A stretch of DNA of 28,977 bases from Paraphysoderma sedebokerense (GCA_025602915.1 JAHLJZ010000145.1:1-28977); one strand, 5' to 3'. Positions 11,976 through 22,889 are shown, counted from the first letter of the stretch. Notes: a model not told the origin generated them from the sequence alone. Translations and numbers: made by a program.

Positions 11976-12331
11976 TTCATAATATTTCAACCGAATGCCA
12001 CCCTTGTGTCAAGACTAAGAGGTTCGGCATCTTTTTATCCATGATGGCACTTGGGATTTCCGCTTTTCCAGAGCAATTTTGATTTTGAAAGCAGCATTGT
12101 TTAGGGCATAGATGTGGGTTGTTGAGTTTATTATTAAGTTATGGTAACTGAAGATTGGATGGATCTGAATGCACAGAGCACAAAAGGTAGGTTCATAAAA
12201 TATATTGATAGTAGCCAAGTATACATATAAAATCATCATTGAAAATTCTTTCACTTTAAGAGCCTCGCCCTTTATCTAGTACAAAGTGGGAGATAATATT
12301 TAATACATATATACAATTCTTATATTGAAAC
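11976..12331. other. Intergenic stretch downstream of the intact barrel gene
   Basis: An AT-rich stretch that includes the 3' flank of the gene ending at 12332. A minus-strand open frame (12254..12015) has no recognisable features and I do not call it. Nothing else is seen. Confidence 0.45.
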
Positions 12332-13292
12332 TTAGGCAATGAGAATAGAGGTGACGACCTCAGAAGCACTTGGAGGCGGGTTCGCTCGTGTTGCTCCATT
12401 ATCAGTCCAATAGCCCACTCTTTGGCAGTTGTCTAGCTTTTTAAACTTCATCCTGATCTGACCATCCCTGCGTTGTGCAATGTGATCGAACGCTGGCATG
12501 TATAAGTCAATATGATTTAGCTCCGGCTTGTTACAGAAATTTTGCTCTCGCTTCTCCACATTGATAGGATGAATTCCAGGGCAAGCTGTATCGAATAATT
12601 ATAAAAAGAGTGTATTAGATTAATTGAAAAGTGAAGAGATTGTTACTGTGCAAGTACATAACAATTACTGTTTGCACTACAGGATGTAATGAAAAGCAAT
12701 ATGAAACCATAAACAGAATAGCAGTAAGAACACTATACCATCTAAAATTTTCACGACCACGGAGTTCCCAGGCTTACAAGTATTTTGATGTCCTGGCGCA
12801 TCCGCTTCGTTCCATGCGAAATATCCGTCGCATTTTACCTCGAAACATTGGCCGCAGGTGACTTGGTCGAAACAGCTGGGGTTGTGGCCCGGATTTTCAC
12901 GACATTGCGACCCTGTCTGCCAAATTGGTGAATGATCAGAGATCGCCCCGAATGCTCCAGCACTGCCATCTAAGGGGAATGAGATATTGTGAACAGTTGG
13001 ATCTAATCTATGGTTCGGGTCCCTTTGTCGTGATATGCACGTTAACGTGTTCAAATCTTTCGGTGTATAGCTGAATTCGCCTCTTCGATGGGGTCTACTC
13101 AAATATATAATTTGATGTTATAGAGGAATGATGTGGACTTTAATATTAGGAAAAGTATAAAAATACAAACGCTGGGTAATATGTAGAGGTGCCATCTGCC
13201 CAATCACTCCATGGCGATGGAGTCGGAGTTGCGGTGATAAGTAAGGCAAGAGAAGATACGATTACGGTTTGGATCGATACTTGAGGATTCAT
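12332..13292 (-). CDS. Secreted double-psi beta-barrel (barwin/expansin-like) protein
   Basis: Three exons, 13292..13171, 13094..12739 and 12585..12332, join in phase (introns 76 and 153 nt) to give 243 residues. The start MNPQVSIQTVIVSSLALL begins a signal peptide ending near the TPTPSPW stretch. The mature protein has the order expected of a DPBB fold: TSTYYP, an N-terminal Cys region, AGAFGAISDHSPIW, CGQCFEVKC, a CKPGNSVVVKILD strand, then HIDLYMPAFDHIAQRRDGQI and a final Cys strand. This resembles the barwin/GH45-like and expansin D1 families; the HxDL..AF..IA segment corresponds to the HFD region of expansins. No carbohydrate-binding second domain is present. The short tail is Pro/Ser-rich. 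The role is probably cell-wall or polysaccharide binding outside the cell; enzyme activity cannot be judged. It is the intact member of a tandem pair. Confidence 0.85.
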
Positions 13293-13339
13293 TTTTGTTG
13301 CGCTTGTTGACTGGGTAAAGGAATGACTGTGTTGAGATG

Positions 13340-13877
13340 GGTTGGGCACAACTTCCCTTTTATAACTGGACAGAAAATTGGCAACACCAAGGTTTCTGCA
13401 GACGTTAATAATAGGCAGAAACTCATTCAATATACTTTCAAATCACTAGGCTTGTATGATAATTGCTACAAATCTGTATTCCCAGCTTCTGGAGTTTGTT
13501 AATCAATAGTGCACCGTTTATTCCAGCCGCTTCAAAATTGCACTTGTCATTCATTTTAAAATTGGCACACCAAGACAGAAATGACGAATGAAGTGAGCCC
13601 GCCCGTTGGAACACTCTTCCATTGAAATTTGGCTTAATAATCTAATTGATAAGCGACTGGAGTTCAATAGACTTTTCTTGCTGACAGGTAAGCGCAACGC
13701 AGTGACATTTACGCGGGTGCGTTCTTACAGCTTCATTAGCTCCGAAAATTTAAGATTACCATGTATTGATTGAATATGATTTTTAAGCAAGTGGAAATTG
13801 ATTCCCTCGGGTTACTTCATCAAATACAATCGGTGTTCTAGTTATTCGTAATGCGGGGATGTTGATCACCCGCATGA
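13340..13877 (-). repeat. Duplicated upstream region, copy 2
   Basis: This promoter flank of the intact barrel gene matches 11430..11975 in the same orientation. It includes the TATA region and a distal block ending near atcacccgcat. Confidence 0.85.
13357..13364 (-). promoter_or_regulatory. TATA box of the intact barrel gene
   Basis: Minus-strand TATAAAAG, 65 nt upstream of the ATG at 13292. It sits in a block (ctgtccagttataaaagg) nearly identical to the one before the paralogue, so box and spacing are conserved. Confidence 0.7.
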
Positions 13878-14837
13878 GCCCAACCTAATTGGCCTCGCCA
13901 CACTAGGAATAGACAATAGTTAATTTATAATTGCTGATTGAATAATCACACAGCTGGACGCACAGCCAACCGGGAAACCATCATAATGCCCATTTATAAA
14001 TGCGAAAGCGACAAGATCGCTAGAAGGCATCGCCCTTACACAACCACAACGACAGGGTGGGTAATAGCATTGAACTGTGACAAGTTTGAAATAGCCTCCT
14101 GCAATCAGTCATTTTTCTAAGTTGCATTCCGATTGATTTCAAGTTAGCTGCACCGTTTTTGACGGGAGATATGGTGACTCACTTTCAGCGTAAGCATGAA
14201 TTTAATATGAATCAGGGGGGAGGGTATCGGTATTGAATCATACACATATAAAAATATGCCCTCTTGAAGTGACATGATTTGGAGGCTCCAAACATCATAA
14301 GAAGATGCGATTAGAATGGACTGTGGAGCAGAAGCATTACAATGAGATTGCACCTTCGGTAAATTCGATTGATATGTCGGAGTCACAGAAGCACAAGGCT
14401 CTTGAGCTCAACAATTGGATGCAGCCCAATTTCAGCGAATGTGCATGAAACAACTCAAATAACTTAAAATAATACATAAATACTGAATTTCAAAAAATAA
14501 ATATTCACAATTTATTGATTAATTAACTGAGGACAACAGTATCAACTTTGATTTATCAATCTATCAGTTCACAATCTGTTGATTTGACAGCCGTAGATTT
14601 AATGAGTAGGTGACATTTAGTTATGAATGGCCAATATTGTTGATTCATTTGCTGTAACCGGGGCGGAGTTGGGAGGTGTGATTGGAGAAAAGGCGCAGCG
14701 GAAGACTACCCGAGGAAAATTTATCAGACATGCTACTGCGAGAGGGCAAAAACAATCCAAAAGGGATTAAGACAAATTGATTACTTACCTACTCTATAAT
14801 CTATTGAGGTGAACAAGGTCATGCTTAACAGAAGACA
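13878..14837. other. Intergenic stretch without a recognised gene
   Basis: About 960 nt between the duplicated promoter and the inhibitor gene. Short open frames on both strands (13938..14120 plus, 14386..14144 minus) lack signal peptides, motifs or splice support. I see no RNA gene or repeat here. Confidence 0.45.
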
Positions 14838-15328
14838 TTAATTATGAATCCCATTCATATAGATATTGGCATTCTCCAATTTCGTCTTTATCCTTTTTGA
14901 TTCTTTCGAATAGGCATAAACTTTGCCATCATGTTCAACATCAACCACTCCCGGTATCTTTTGAATTTCGGCGATTTTACTTCGAGGGACATCGGCACGG
15001 ACGGCAGGTATAATGGTAAACGGTTCGTCCATTTTGACTCCTTCCATAGCCGAGAGGGAAGACATGACACTGGCTTTGACAGAAACATCACCAGCAGACT
15101 TGGGTTCGGCCCAGCTGATGATTACGGAGACTTTCTCTTCTGCTAGTGAATATATAGAAGATGGCCGAAACCATTAAAGGGGTTAGACAGAAAGCGGATG
15201 GAATCAAGAAGATGGATAGGCAGAGCATTATATTTACCATTGTAGACATCGGTTTGCTTTCCTGCAGCAGACATTAGCCACAGACTGAGCAGGGAGAATA
15301 CTGTCAATAGGTTTCTCAACGATATCAT
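14838..15328 (-). CDS. Small secreted inhibitor I9-like (subtilisin propeptide-type) protein
   Basis: Two exons, 15328..15238 and 15142..14838, join in phase across a 92-nt intron to give 131 residues. The N-terminus MISLRNLLTVFSLLSLWLMS is a signal peptide. The mature part (about residues 30-110) has a single I9-like fold pattern: a first strand KVSVIISWAE, a helix, a central strand region EPFTIIPAVRADVPRSKI, then IQKIPGVVDVEHDGKV, which matches the closing PxVxxVExDxxV strand of peptidase-inhibitor I9 domains. No protease domain follows, so this is a free-standing inhibitor or chaperone-like protein, as known for the yeast Pbi2 type, but here secreted. The target is probably a subtilisin-like protease (inference). 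It is divergent from the kinase gene, with 216 nt between the two start codons. Confidence 0.75.
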
Positions 15329-15405
15329 GATTTCTTGTTGGTTTCTTTTTGCAATTGAGAATTGGCAGGTGAAAGGTCATTCCCCTTTCGCACCAATTGA
15401 TGTAG

Positions 15406-15444
15406 CACGTGACTAAAACGTGATTTATGTACCTGTATCACGTG
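15406..15444. promoter_or_regulatory. Inverted pair of CACGTG boxes in a bidirectional promoter
   Basis: CACGTG occurs at 15406..15411 and 15439..15444 as GCACGTGA and TCACGTGC, so the octamers form an inverted repeat with 26 nt between them. They lie in the 216 nt between the divergent inhibitor and kinase genes. In fungi CACGTG is bound by bHLH factors such as Pho4 and Cbf1. Confidence 0.55.
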
Positions 15445-15544
15445 CTAATTTCCGGACTGTCGGTTCCGGCCTTACCATATGCGTTCCCTCAATCATTGAT
15501 TCCACCGATTCACTCTTTCGTTTTTCAATTGCCTTCTTTGAATC

Positions 15545-17398
15545 ATGGACAAATATCAAAAAATAGAAAAACTTGGTGAAGGTAATTTGCTGCTCTGTAT
15601 TCATTCAGTCTTGGTTTTCACTATTGCGTTCTTGGAAACGACTGACGGTTGTCGTATGTAAAATGAAATACAGGAACCTATGGTATCGTGTATAAAGCCC
15701 AGAACAGGGAAACTCAAGATATTGTTGCATTGAAAAGGGTATTTTATTCATATAAATATGTCTTACGTCATTCTCCCTTTGTGGTCATACAAATGCTATA
15801 TTTGAAACCAAAAGCCTTTGCAGTAGTGCTCTTTAGAGTGATGCACTAATTCAACTCAATCTTTTATAGATACGGCTGGATAATGAAGAAGAAGTATGGA
15901 TTTGATTCTTTCTTTCCCAATTACTTGTCGTTGTTTCCGTTCAAGCTGCCAATTTGAACTCTTCACTTCCAATCGGTCCACCTAACCCTAAAATTTGCTT
16001 TGCCAATTATTAGGGAGTTCCATGTACAGCTATTCGAGAAATATCACTGTTAAAGGAACTCAAACATCCGAATATAGTCAGATTATACGACGTGCTGCAT
16101 ACTGATAAAAAGTTGACATTGGTTTTCGAATTCTTGGACTCTGATTTGAAAAAGTTTCTGGATGCATATGGCGGGGAATTGGACATGGGAACGGTTAAGG
16201 TATGGGAATCTTTATTATTTCCCTGGAATCTTCTCAGCAGAATATGCGACGAGTTTTGCTTGACGAATTGGTGAATTCATACGCATATCTCGAAGTTGTG
16301 CCATGGCTGACTCCTTCCTTCTTTTCCACAGAATTTGATGTTTCAACTTTTGAAAGGAATAGCTTACTGTCACGAGCATCGGGTCCTACATCGGGTAAAT
16401 ACTGTTTCTTCTGGTTTTGCTCTACGTTCGTAAGTCTCATTTCAAATATTTGAACGTTGCTAGGATTTGAAACCGCAAAATCTGCTGATTAACAAGGTAA
16501 TTGAGCATTCCTCTATCATTCTTGTCAAGATATAAATTCCATACTGATATTGAAAATAAACTTAAAATTGTTGACAGAAAGGTGAACTTAAATTAGCAGA
16601 TTTCGGTTTAGCCAGGGCTTTTGGCATTCCAGTCAGGAACTATAGTCACGAGGTAAGATTGTGTAAATCAAATCAGAGTTCTTCAAATCATCAATTCAAG
16701 TAACGTTTTCCTCATGAAGGTTGTCACTCTTTGGTATCGGCCGCCTGATGTGTTGATGGGCTCCAGACATTACAACACCTCAATAGATATCTGGTCTGCT
16801 GGGTGTATATTTGCAGGTCCGAACTTATCAGATCTATTCGTTTTTTACTTATCTGTCATTAACATAATTCTACATATACTGTCTCTTCTATTTCTCCAAA
16901 CCATCATGAATTTCAGAAATGGCATCCGGTCACGCACTTTTTCCCGGCTCATCCGTCCGAGAGCAACTACATCTGATATTTAAATTACTTGGAACCCCTA
17001 ACGAATCAACATGGTATCGAGTATCGGAATTACCAGATTATAAGCCTGATTTCCCTGTGTTTGAACGACAGGATTTAAAGACAAAAGTGCCGAAATTAGA
17101 TGATCTCGGTGTAGATTTATTGAGCGTAAGTCTTACCTCTCAAATAAACCGAGAAAATGTTACTGATTCGTAAATCTTGTTGATTCTGCAAACAGAGGTT
17201 ACTTGAATATCAACCAGAGAAGCGAATATCTGCCGAGGCGGCGCTACAACGTATGTTTCTGGATATATTGAATGCTGCTAATTTCCATGACTAACTATTT
17301 GTCTTTAAAACAATCTTATTCTTTCATCGCTCTTGCCTATTACCATTTTCTTATATCCATTTCAACTAAAAATAGACCCATACTTTGCTGCTCTGTAG
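15545..17398 (+). CDS. PHO85: Cyclin-dependent kinase of the Pho85/Cdk5 type
   Basis: Eleven exons: 15545..15581, 15674..15738, 15870..15893, 16014..16199, 16332..16394, 16464..16496, 16578..16652, 16720..16816, 16917..17125, 17196..17250 and 17376..17398. All join in phase to give 288 residues, close to Cdk5 (292). The Gly loop GEGTYG is at 11-16, with Thr14/Tyr15 available for inhibitory phosphorylation. The catalytic Lys33, HRDLKPQN (124-131) and DFG (144-146) are all present. The cyclin-binding helix reads PCTAIRE (45-51). [20 protein letters not shown] and the PPDVL motif are typical of Cdk5/Pho85; the T-loop has Ser159 where Cdk1 and Cdk2 have a Thr, as in Cdk5. It phosphorylates Ser/Thr-Pro sites with a Pcl-type cyclin; roles in nutrient, phosphate and polarity signalling are known for the family. 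Confidence 0.9.
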
Positions 17399-17861
17399 AC
17401 TAATAAGAGACAGACTTCTGTGAATCAACAGTAATTTATCAGTAGGATGCCTCAGTTGGATGTTGACGAACAAGGAGTTTAACATCTAAGACTTGCATGG
17501 CAAAAGTGTACTTGCGGATTGTAAATATAGCCCCGAATGATCGTTATCTCGCCTCCAGAAATAAAGTACTTTTACAAGCGACTTTACGAATTGCAAATAC
17601 AATAGTTTGTGTCAATATATATGTTGAATTTGTTATCCACTGGAGAAATCCTGAAAAATTCATAGCATTGTTTGTGATTGCGTTCCTTCAATAACTGACA
17701 CGGTCCAGATCTTAAGAGCGGAATGAACAATTCCTTCGTTCCAGCAGCGAACTCTGTTGGTCTTCACTTCTACATCATATCTATAGACGTCTAATATTAA
17801 TAACTTTCATCTGCTCAATTGACATATTCAAAAACACAGCAATTTTGTCGAATTCAGTTCC
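17399..17861. other. Intergenic stretch between kinase and Dsc2-like gene
   Basis: A 463-nt stretch between two genes on the same strand, holding the kinase 3' flank and the next promoter. The open frame 17497..17694 has no supporting feature and I leave it out. Confidence 0.45.
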
Positions 17862-19332
17862 ATGCTGTCGACGGGTGTTTCTGGTTTGTCCTTTGTCTCT
17901 ACGATGATTACTCTGGTACCCAAATCCCCTTTAACCGCTCTCCCTACGTCATCCCTTTACTATAGGTTTTTGTAAGTCGAATTACCTTAGTTTGGTGTTT
18001 ATTCTGTATTGAACCTGATATATATTTGTTCTCTATGACATCTGTCTGCCTTCTAAACGATTAGATAACGCTCCTATCACGAAATCATTGATTTTTATTA
18101 TTTCGTCAACGTCAGTCTTATCGTCGTTGTTGAAAATAAAGGGATGGTTTTGGGTTTACCTTCATCCTAGTTTACTTCGAGACTGGCAGGTGAGTGAATA
18201 TATTCAATGGTTTTCTGCCATCTGTCGTTTCCTTTGTTTTTACATGCTGTTATCAAAACTCGGTTGACATCTTGTACGTTTGACCCGGTATAGTTTCATC
18301 GATTGATACTGTCTCCTTTGGTTTTTTCTACCTCGGGAGAATTGTTAGTTGGGGGAATACTATTTTATCATTTGCGGGTGTTGGAACGGATTTTTGGTAG
18401 TTCGAAATATGCGGTAAGTATTATCACTTTGAGTATTCAGGAATGAAATTGGATTTATCCGGGCTGACTGATAATCTATGGCAAAAGTCATTCTTATTTA
18501 TTTCGACAGCTTTGTCATCTGCTCTGGAACTCGGGTTGATGGTCTTGTTGAGGAGATGGGGATTAAGTGAAGTTCCGTCGGGACCGTAAGTTTCTATTCT
18601 CGAGGCCATCGGACATTTTTCTTTCTGAAAACTCCGATTTCTAACTGCTAATATATAGATTCGCCACATTGGTATCAGCATTATACATATACGATCAACA
18701 CATTCCAGAGCTCTACAAATTTCGAATACTAGGTATCACGCTGACCGACAAGTCATTTCTGTTTCTGTTTGCCATAAACGTAAGAACCATTGCTGCACTT
18801 TCTCTGCTTAAAGGTCACCTTTTAACTTTAATCCATTTCTGTTTCACGGTGTCCACAGCTTTTGTCGTTACACTCTCCACACACCATTATACCACTTATT
18901 TCAGGATTACTTTCAGCAAGTTTATACAAATCCGATATAACAAATTTCAAATCCTGGAGATTTCCAAACTGGATCATCCGAATCGCAAAATCATTTGAAC
19001 CTTGGATCGGTAGTCAAACTCCACCTAGAAGGGGCGGTGACGTTGAAAGATTACCTCCGTCTCGTGCTGATAATAACGCTGGAACCGCAACATCAAGGTC
19101 AAGTGGTACTAGTACTGGAGTTTCTTCGGGATCCTCAGTTACCCAACGATCCAGTGGCAGTGGAGCTGCAAATGGAAGTGGTAATGGTGCTGGGGTTGTC
19201 TCGCCTGTTGAAATTAATGAAGAGTCGGTATCAATGTTGGTGAATATGGGGTTTGATAGAGCAAGAGTAATAGAATGTTTAAATAGGGTGAATGGAGATG
19301 TGGAAAGAGCAGTGGGGATGTTAGTGGAGTAA
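17862..19332 (+). CDS. Rhomboid-fold membrane protein with C-terminal UBA domain, Dsc2/UBAC2-like
   Basis: Exons 18065..18189, 18294..18413, 18488..18585, 18659..18779 and 18859..19332 are firm and in phase. Exon 1 is less certain; ATG 17862 with a donor after 17883 fits in phase and gives 319 residues starting MLSTGVSDNAPITK, which resembles the UBAC2 start (STGxxG...APxxKSL). About five or six membrane segments follow; hallmarks are STSGELLVGGILFYHLRVLE, FRILGITLTDKSFLFL and SWRFPNWI. A Ser/Gly-rich linker leads to a UBA domain (about 282-319: SVSMLVNMGFDRARVIECL). The family is rhomboid pseudoproteases that act in ER/Golgi ubiquitin-dependent membrane-protein control (Dsc E3 ligase, or ERAD for UBAC2). 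No catalytic Ser/His pair is apparent. The gene converges on the SH3-SAM-PH gene. Confidence 0.85.
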
Positions 19333-19749
19333 ACAGCTCGGATGATCTAGTCAATGAAAACGTTTTATTATACCCTTGTACCTCTGGATATTATATTCAA
19401 AGATGCCCAAAGCCAATCAATCTAGAGCAGAATGGAATACAATCCTGTAGACATTTATGCACTCAGGATAAGTCACGTCACGGAAGACAACACACATATT
19501 AGTCTTTATCATGGTACTTTATTTCAAAAACAGTAACGGTATTTATAATCCTATGCGACTCGAACTATAACTAATATACCGCAATCCTAACGCCAACAAC
19601 AAACAGCAGATAGATAACATCCTATAATTAATTAAATCAATACAAAATATTGGCACTTATTCGTGACCAACGTCAATGTATCTCATAAAATCTGCAAACC
19701 AAACTACTCATTGATAATAAAATCACTACCAAAAACTGCACAGAATCAT
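19333..19749. other. Intergenic stretch between convergent genes
   Basis: A 417-nt AT-rich stretch that serves as the shared 3' flank of the UBA-domain gene and the scaffold gene. I see no coding or RNA signal. Confidence 0.5.
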
Positions 19750-22700
19750 TTAAATCGGCATTCCACCAAACCTGTCGCCAATTTTCTCTAAAACTTTAAT
19801 AACAATTTCCTCCCCTATTTCAGTCCAATCTTCAATCTCATCCAGCACATGTTGTAACCACTTATCTTCATTCTTCTTCTGCTTTTCATCTACCTTCAAC
19901 CCTGTGACATCAATTTCTGTAATTTTAGCGCCCACGTCCATCGTCCATCGTAATCCTACTTCCCAGTTATCGCGATAATCGATACGGTAGACTGCCGGAT
20001 CTCTGATTTCGGATTCAAGTGATTCGGGTAGAGTGGTGCGAGATATCGAAAGAAGGAATTCGATAAATTTTAAACCGTTGTGGAGGTCTTTCAAAGTCGT
20101 GATGCGGTGTGTGGATGGAAGGTAAGTGTTGACGTAAGTGATATAAGGTGTGCGCTATGCGAGAAAGCAAGAGATCAGTTAGAGTGAACAAAATGTGTGG
20201 ACATAAATTAGAAGGATAAAAACCATAAAAGGATTTGCTGCTTTCTGGGGTTGAATGCGACTTGTGACACTGGCTCCTCTATCACTCTCCCCATCAAAAT
20301 ATCTTGCGCCATCTCGTCGATGTTCGTTTTCCCACCTCGCCCCTCGTCCGTTATCATATTCATTATCGTCAACCTCAGAATCCGTGACATCTCCCCACAT
20401 GTTTCGTATCCGGTCGCTTGGATAGTTCTGATTTCTATCCATACCGACCCGGTAGTCACTCATTTTGGTGCCATCGCTGTCAAGCCTTCGATCCCGTCCG
20501 CTACCTGGCGTAGGTGTCTTGGATCTGAATAGCTGCTCTTTTGGAATGGCCGGTGGGGGATATCGATCGGAGTGGTCATCACTTTCGACGTGACTTGATC
20601 TCCAAACGTTGGCAGGTAATGACGGTCGTCTATCCATATTCGCCACAACGGTATCTTGACTAGGGCGAGAATTGCTGCTTCTGCCTGTGCCGCCAGATCC
20701 ATTCGAACCAACACCACTGTCGTTATCGAGCCATTCCTTCGCAATCTTTCCCAGTTCGGTTTCTTGCATTGCTAAAAATTCGACCCCACGCACTCGTATG
20801 GTATCTTTAATCATATTCACTTCTGCCGGAGATTTGATGATTTCAACAACACCGCCGCAGTCTTCTTTAGATTTTTCGTGACCGGCATGTATGATGGACG
20901 CCTTCGTCAGAGCACGCAGGAAATTCTTGTATACTTTAGAATCATCCGTGTAGAAGTAGAAAATACGAGGAGGTAACGATGATGACCTTGCAGGAAGAAC
21001 CAATCTGAAAGCCTGCTTGTTTGCGCGGAGGGCGTTGTCAGGGGACACATTGAAGCCGGAGTTTAGGCGAAGGTAATGTATACATTTAGAATGCTGAAGA
21101 GTTGACAAAGAAAGTGTTAATAGAGTTTAGGGTAATGGAAATAAATATAATAATTGTTCACCTTAGCGTCTTTAAACCAATATAAAATGCCGTCTTTCAA
21201 AACAATCCAACGTTTCTTCCAGACACCGTCTTTCCGCCGAGGGTCGAAAAGACCAGTCGTATCCTGCAAAGTCTTGAGGTAACCATCAGCTTCTGGCGAC
21301 TTGATATCGTGCGCGGTCACATTTTTTAGAACACTGTCTGATATTATGGGCCGGTTGGTGCTGGTTTCCGCTCCTGTGAGGGGTGAAACGTATGGCGTTG
21401 TCTTGGACTTCACTGGAGACTCGGGTGTGGGTGGAAAATTTGAAGAATATGGCGATATGGGCTTGGTATCAGCAGAATGAAAAGATCTAGCGGTCGGCGA
21501 AAGTGGTATGCGGGTTTGGCTGGGCGATAACGGAGGAGTTGGTATTTTAAGCAAATCCGAAGGTCTATTGATGGGCGCCAATTTCGAATTTTTGGACAAC
21601 AATTCCTGATATTCTTGAACCGGCACGGGCAAAGGTGGCGCATCGGCATCTCCGACAGATGGTCGCCTGCCAGAATACGAACTAGTATCAGGATTAGAGA
21701 TAGTAGAGCGTGGATAGCTAGAAGTCGAGTAATGGCTGGAGTGGGCAGACGAACGCCCGCTTATTCGACCATCGTCCGACGGCGGAAGGATGCCATATTC
21801 TTCTTTTAAATTCATAATGGCATTCATAATCTGAATACGTTTCCCCAAGGCAGAAATATCCAATTCTTTTAAGGTGGACAACGATAAATCCAACAAAACA
21901 TCTCCAGATATCTCATTTTCTTCGAATGATTTTGAGTAATTGCCGAAATTGACAGTGGACAACCAATCAGCAACCTCCTCCACTGTCCATGTTTCCGGTT
22001 GACGAGAACGATATGTGGGTGATGATAATTTCGACGGAACTTCTTGTTTCGACGATACTGCAATTTTAGAGCTACTGTTTGAAACTTTGAAAGCCGGTTT
22101 GGTTTCCGGCTCAGGTTCCCTGGACTGAGACCCTTTCCACAGCAATGGAATGGAGTCTGGTGATTGTCCGTTTCTGTTAGAAGCAGTAGAATGCTCGGAC
22201 TTCTGTGACTGTAGTTGCGTTGAAGTTTTGAAAATTGATTTTCGGAGGTCAGTCATCAAACTTTCAAAGTGCTCCAGTGCGTCGATGGATTGTACAGAAT
22301 TACGATGTTCGGGATGTTTGGTTTTTGTCTGAGGAGAGCGGACGGATTGACTCTCGGGTGCGGTATCATTAAGAGGGATAGTATCTGGTTCCTTTTGAGG
22401 CACCTTTGATGGGGACTGTGGTGGCCGCTCTGATACAAAGTTGGCAGGAAATAACCCTATTTGACCGTCTCGAGTTCGACCCTAGGTATATAGCCCACAT
22501 AATTTTCAGTCAGTGTAATCCTCTACATAAGCAACACTACAACTGCAATCACAGACTCCATTAAGATATATATGCAAGAAAAGAACGATATAATAGTTTT
22601 TGGGCCCCAAATGTTGAAGCAGGGTCCGAAGGCTTGGATAATCTATGAAGAAAACTCACCATCCACCATCCGTCGTTATATTCCTCATCCTTTTCCAACA

Positions 22701-22889
22701 CTACAATTTCATCACCGACTTTGAAAGTGACTTCATCTTCATCCTCAGCCTAAAAGAAAGAACGGACAGCAGCTGTCAGCTTGATGGTTCCCACGATAGT
22801 CCAATTGATGCTGAAATGAAAGCATGGCGAAGGGACAGAATACGAACGTTAAAATCGTGCAGAGCGTATACGACAGGATAGTCAGACAT
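19750..22889 (-). CDS. Boi-like scaffold: SH3, SAM, PH and a C-terminal CH-like domain
   Basis: Five exons, 22889..22848, 22749..22660, 22481..21162, 21093..20224 and 20154..19750, join in phase (introns 98, 178, 68 and 69 nt) to give 908 residues. The SH3 domain spans about residues 4-61 (VYALHDFN, DEVTFKVGDEI, DGWWM, GQIGLFPANFV). A SAM domain lies at about 208-270 (WTVEEVADWLSTVNFGNY, LKELDISALGKR). A PH domain runs from about 443 to 560 (GYLKTL, WKKRWIVLKDGILYWF), split by an intron. A disordered Ser/Pro/Arg-rich region follows. The last exon reads YITYVNTYLP then LKDLHNGLKFIEFLLSIS, which looks like a calponin-homology fold. SH3-SAM-PH is the layout of yeast Boi1/Boi2, cortical polarity and exocytosis scaffolds bound to Cdc42 and Bem1. 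The CH-like addition depends on a weak donor (GTTTTT) and is less certain. Confidence 0.85.

Noticed and set aside
12015-12254. Minus-strand 79-codon open frame
   Set aside because: AT-rich, no signal peptide cleavage pattern, no domain and no splice context; best explained as chance in a 3' flank.
19750-20094. A separate small gene for the CH-like segment
   Set aside because: Its only in-frame start is a TTG; the segment instead joins the preceding exon in phase through a 69-nt intron.
22467-22485. tRNA B-box-like run (gagttcgaccc)
   Set aside because: It spans the intron acceptor and the start of an SH3 exon; no A box or cloverleaf stems are found around it.
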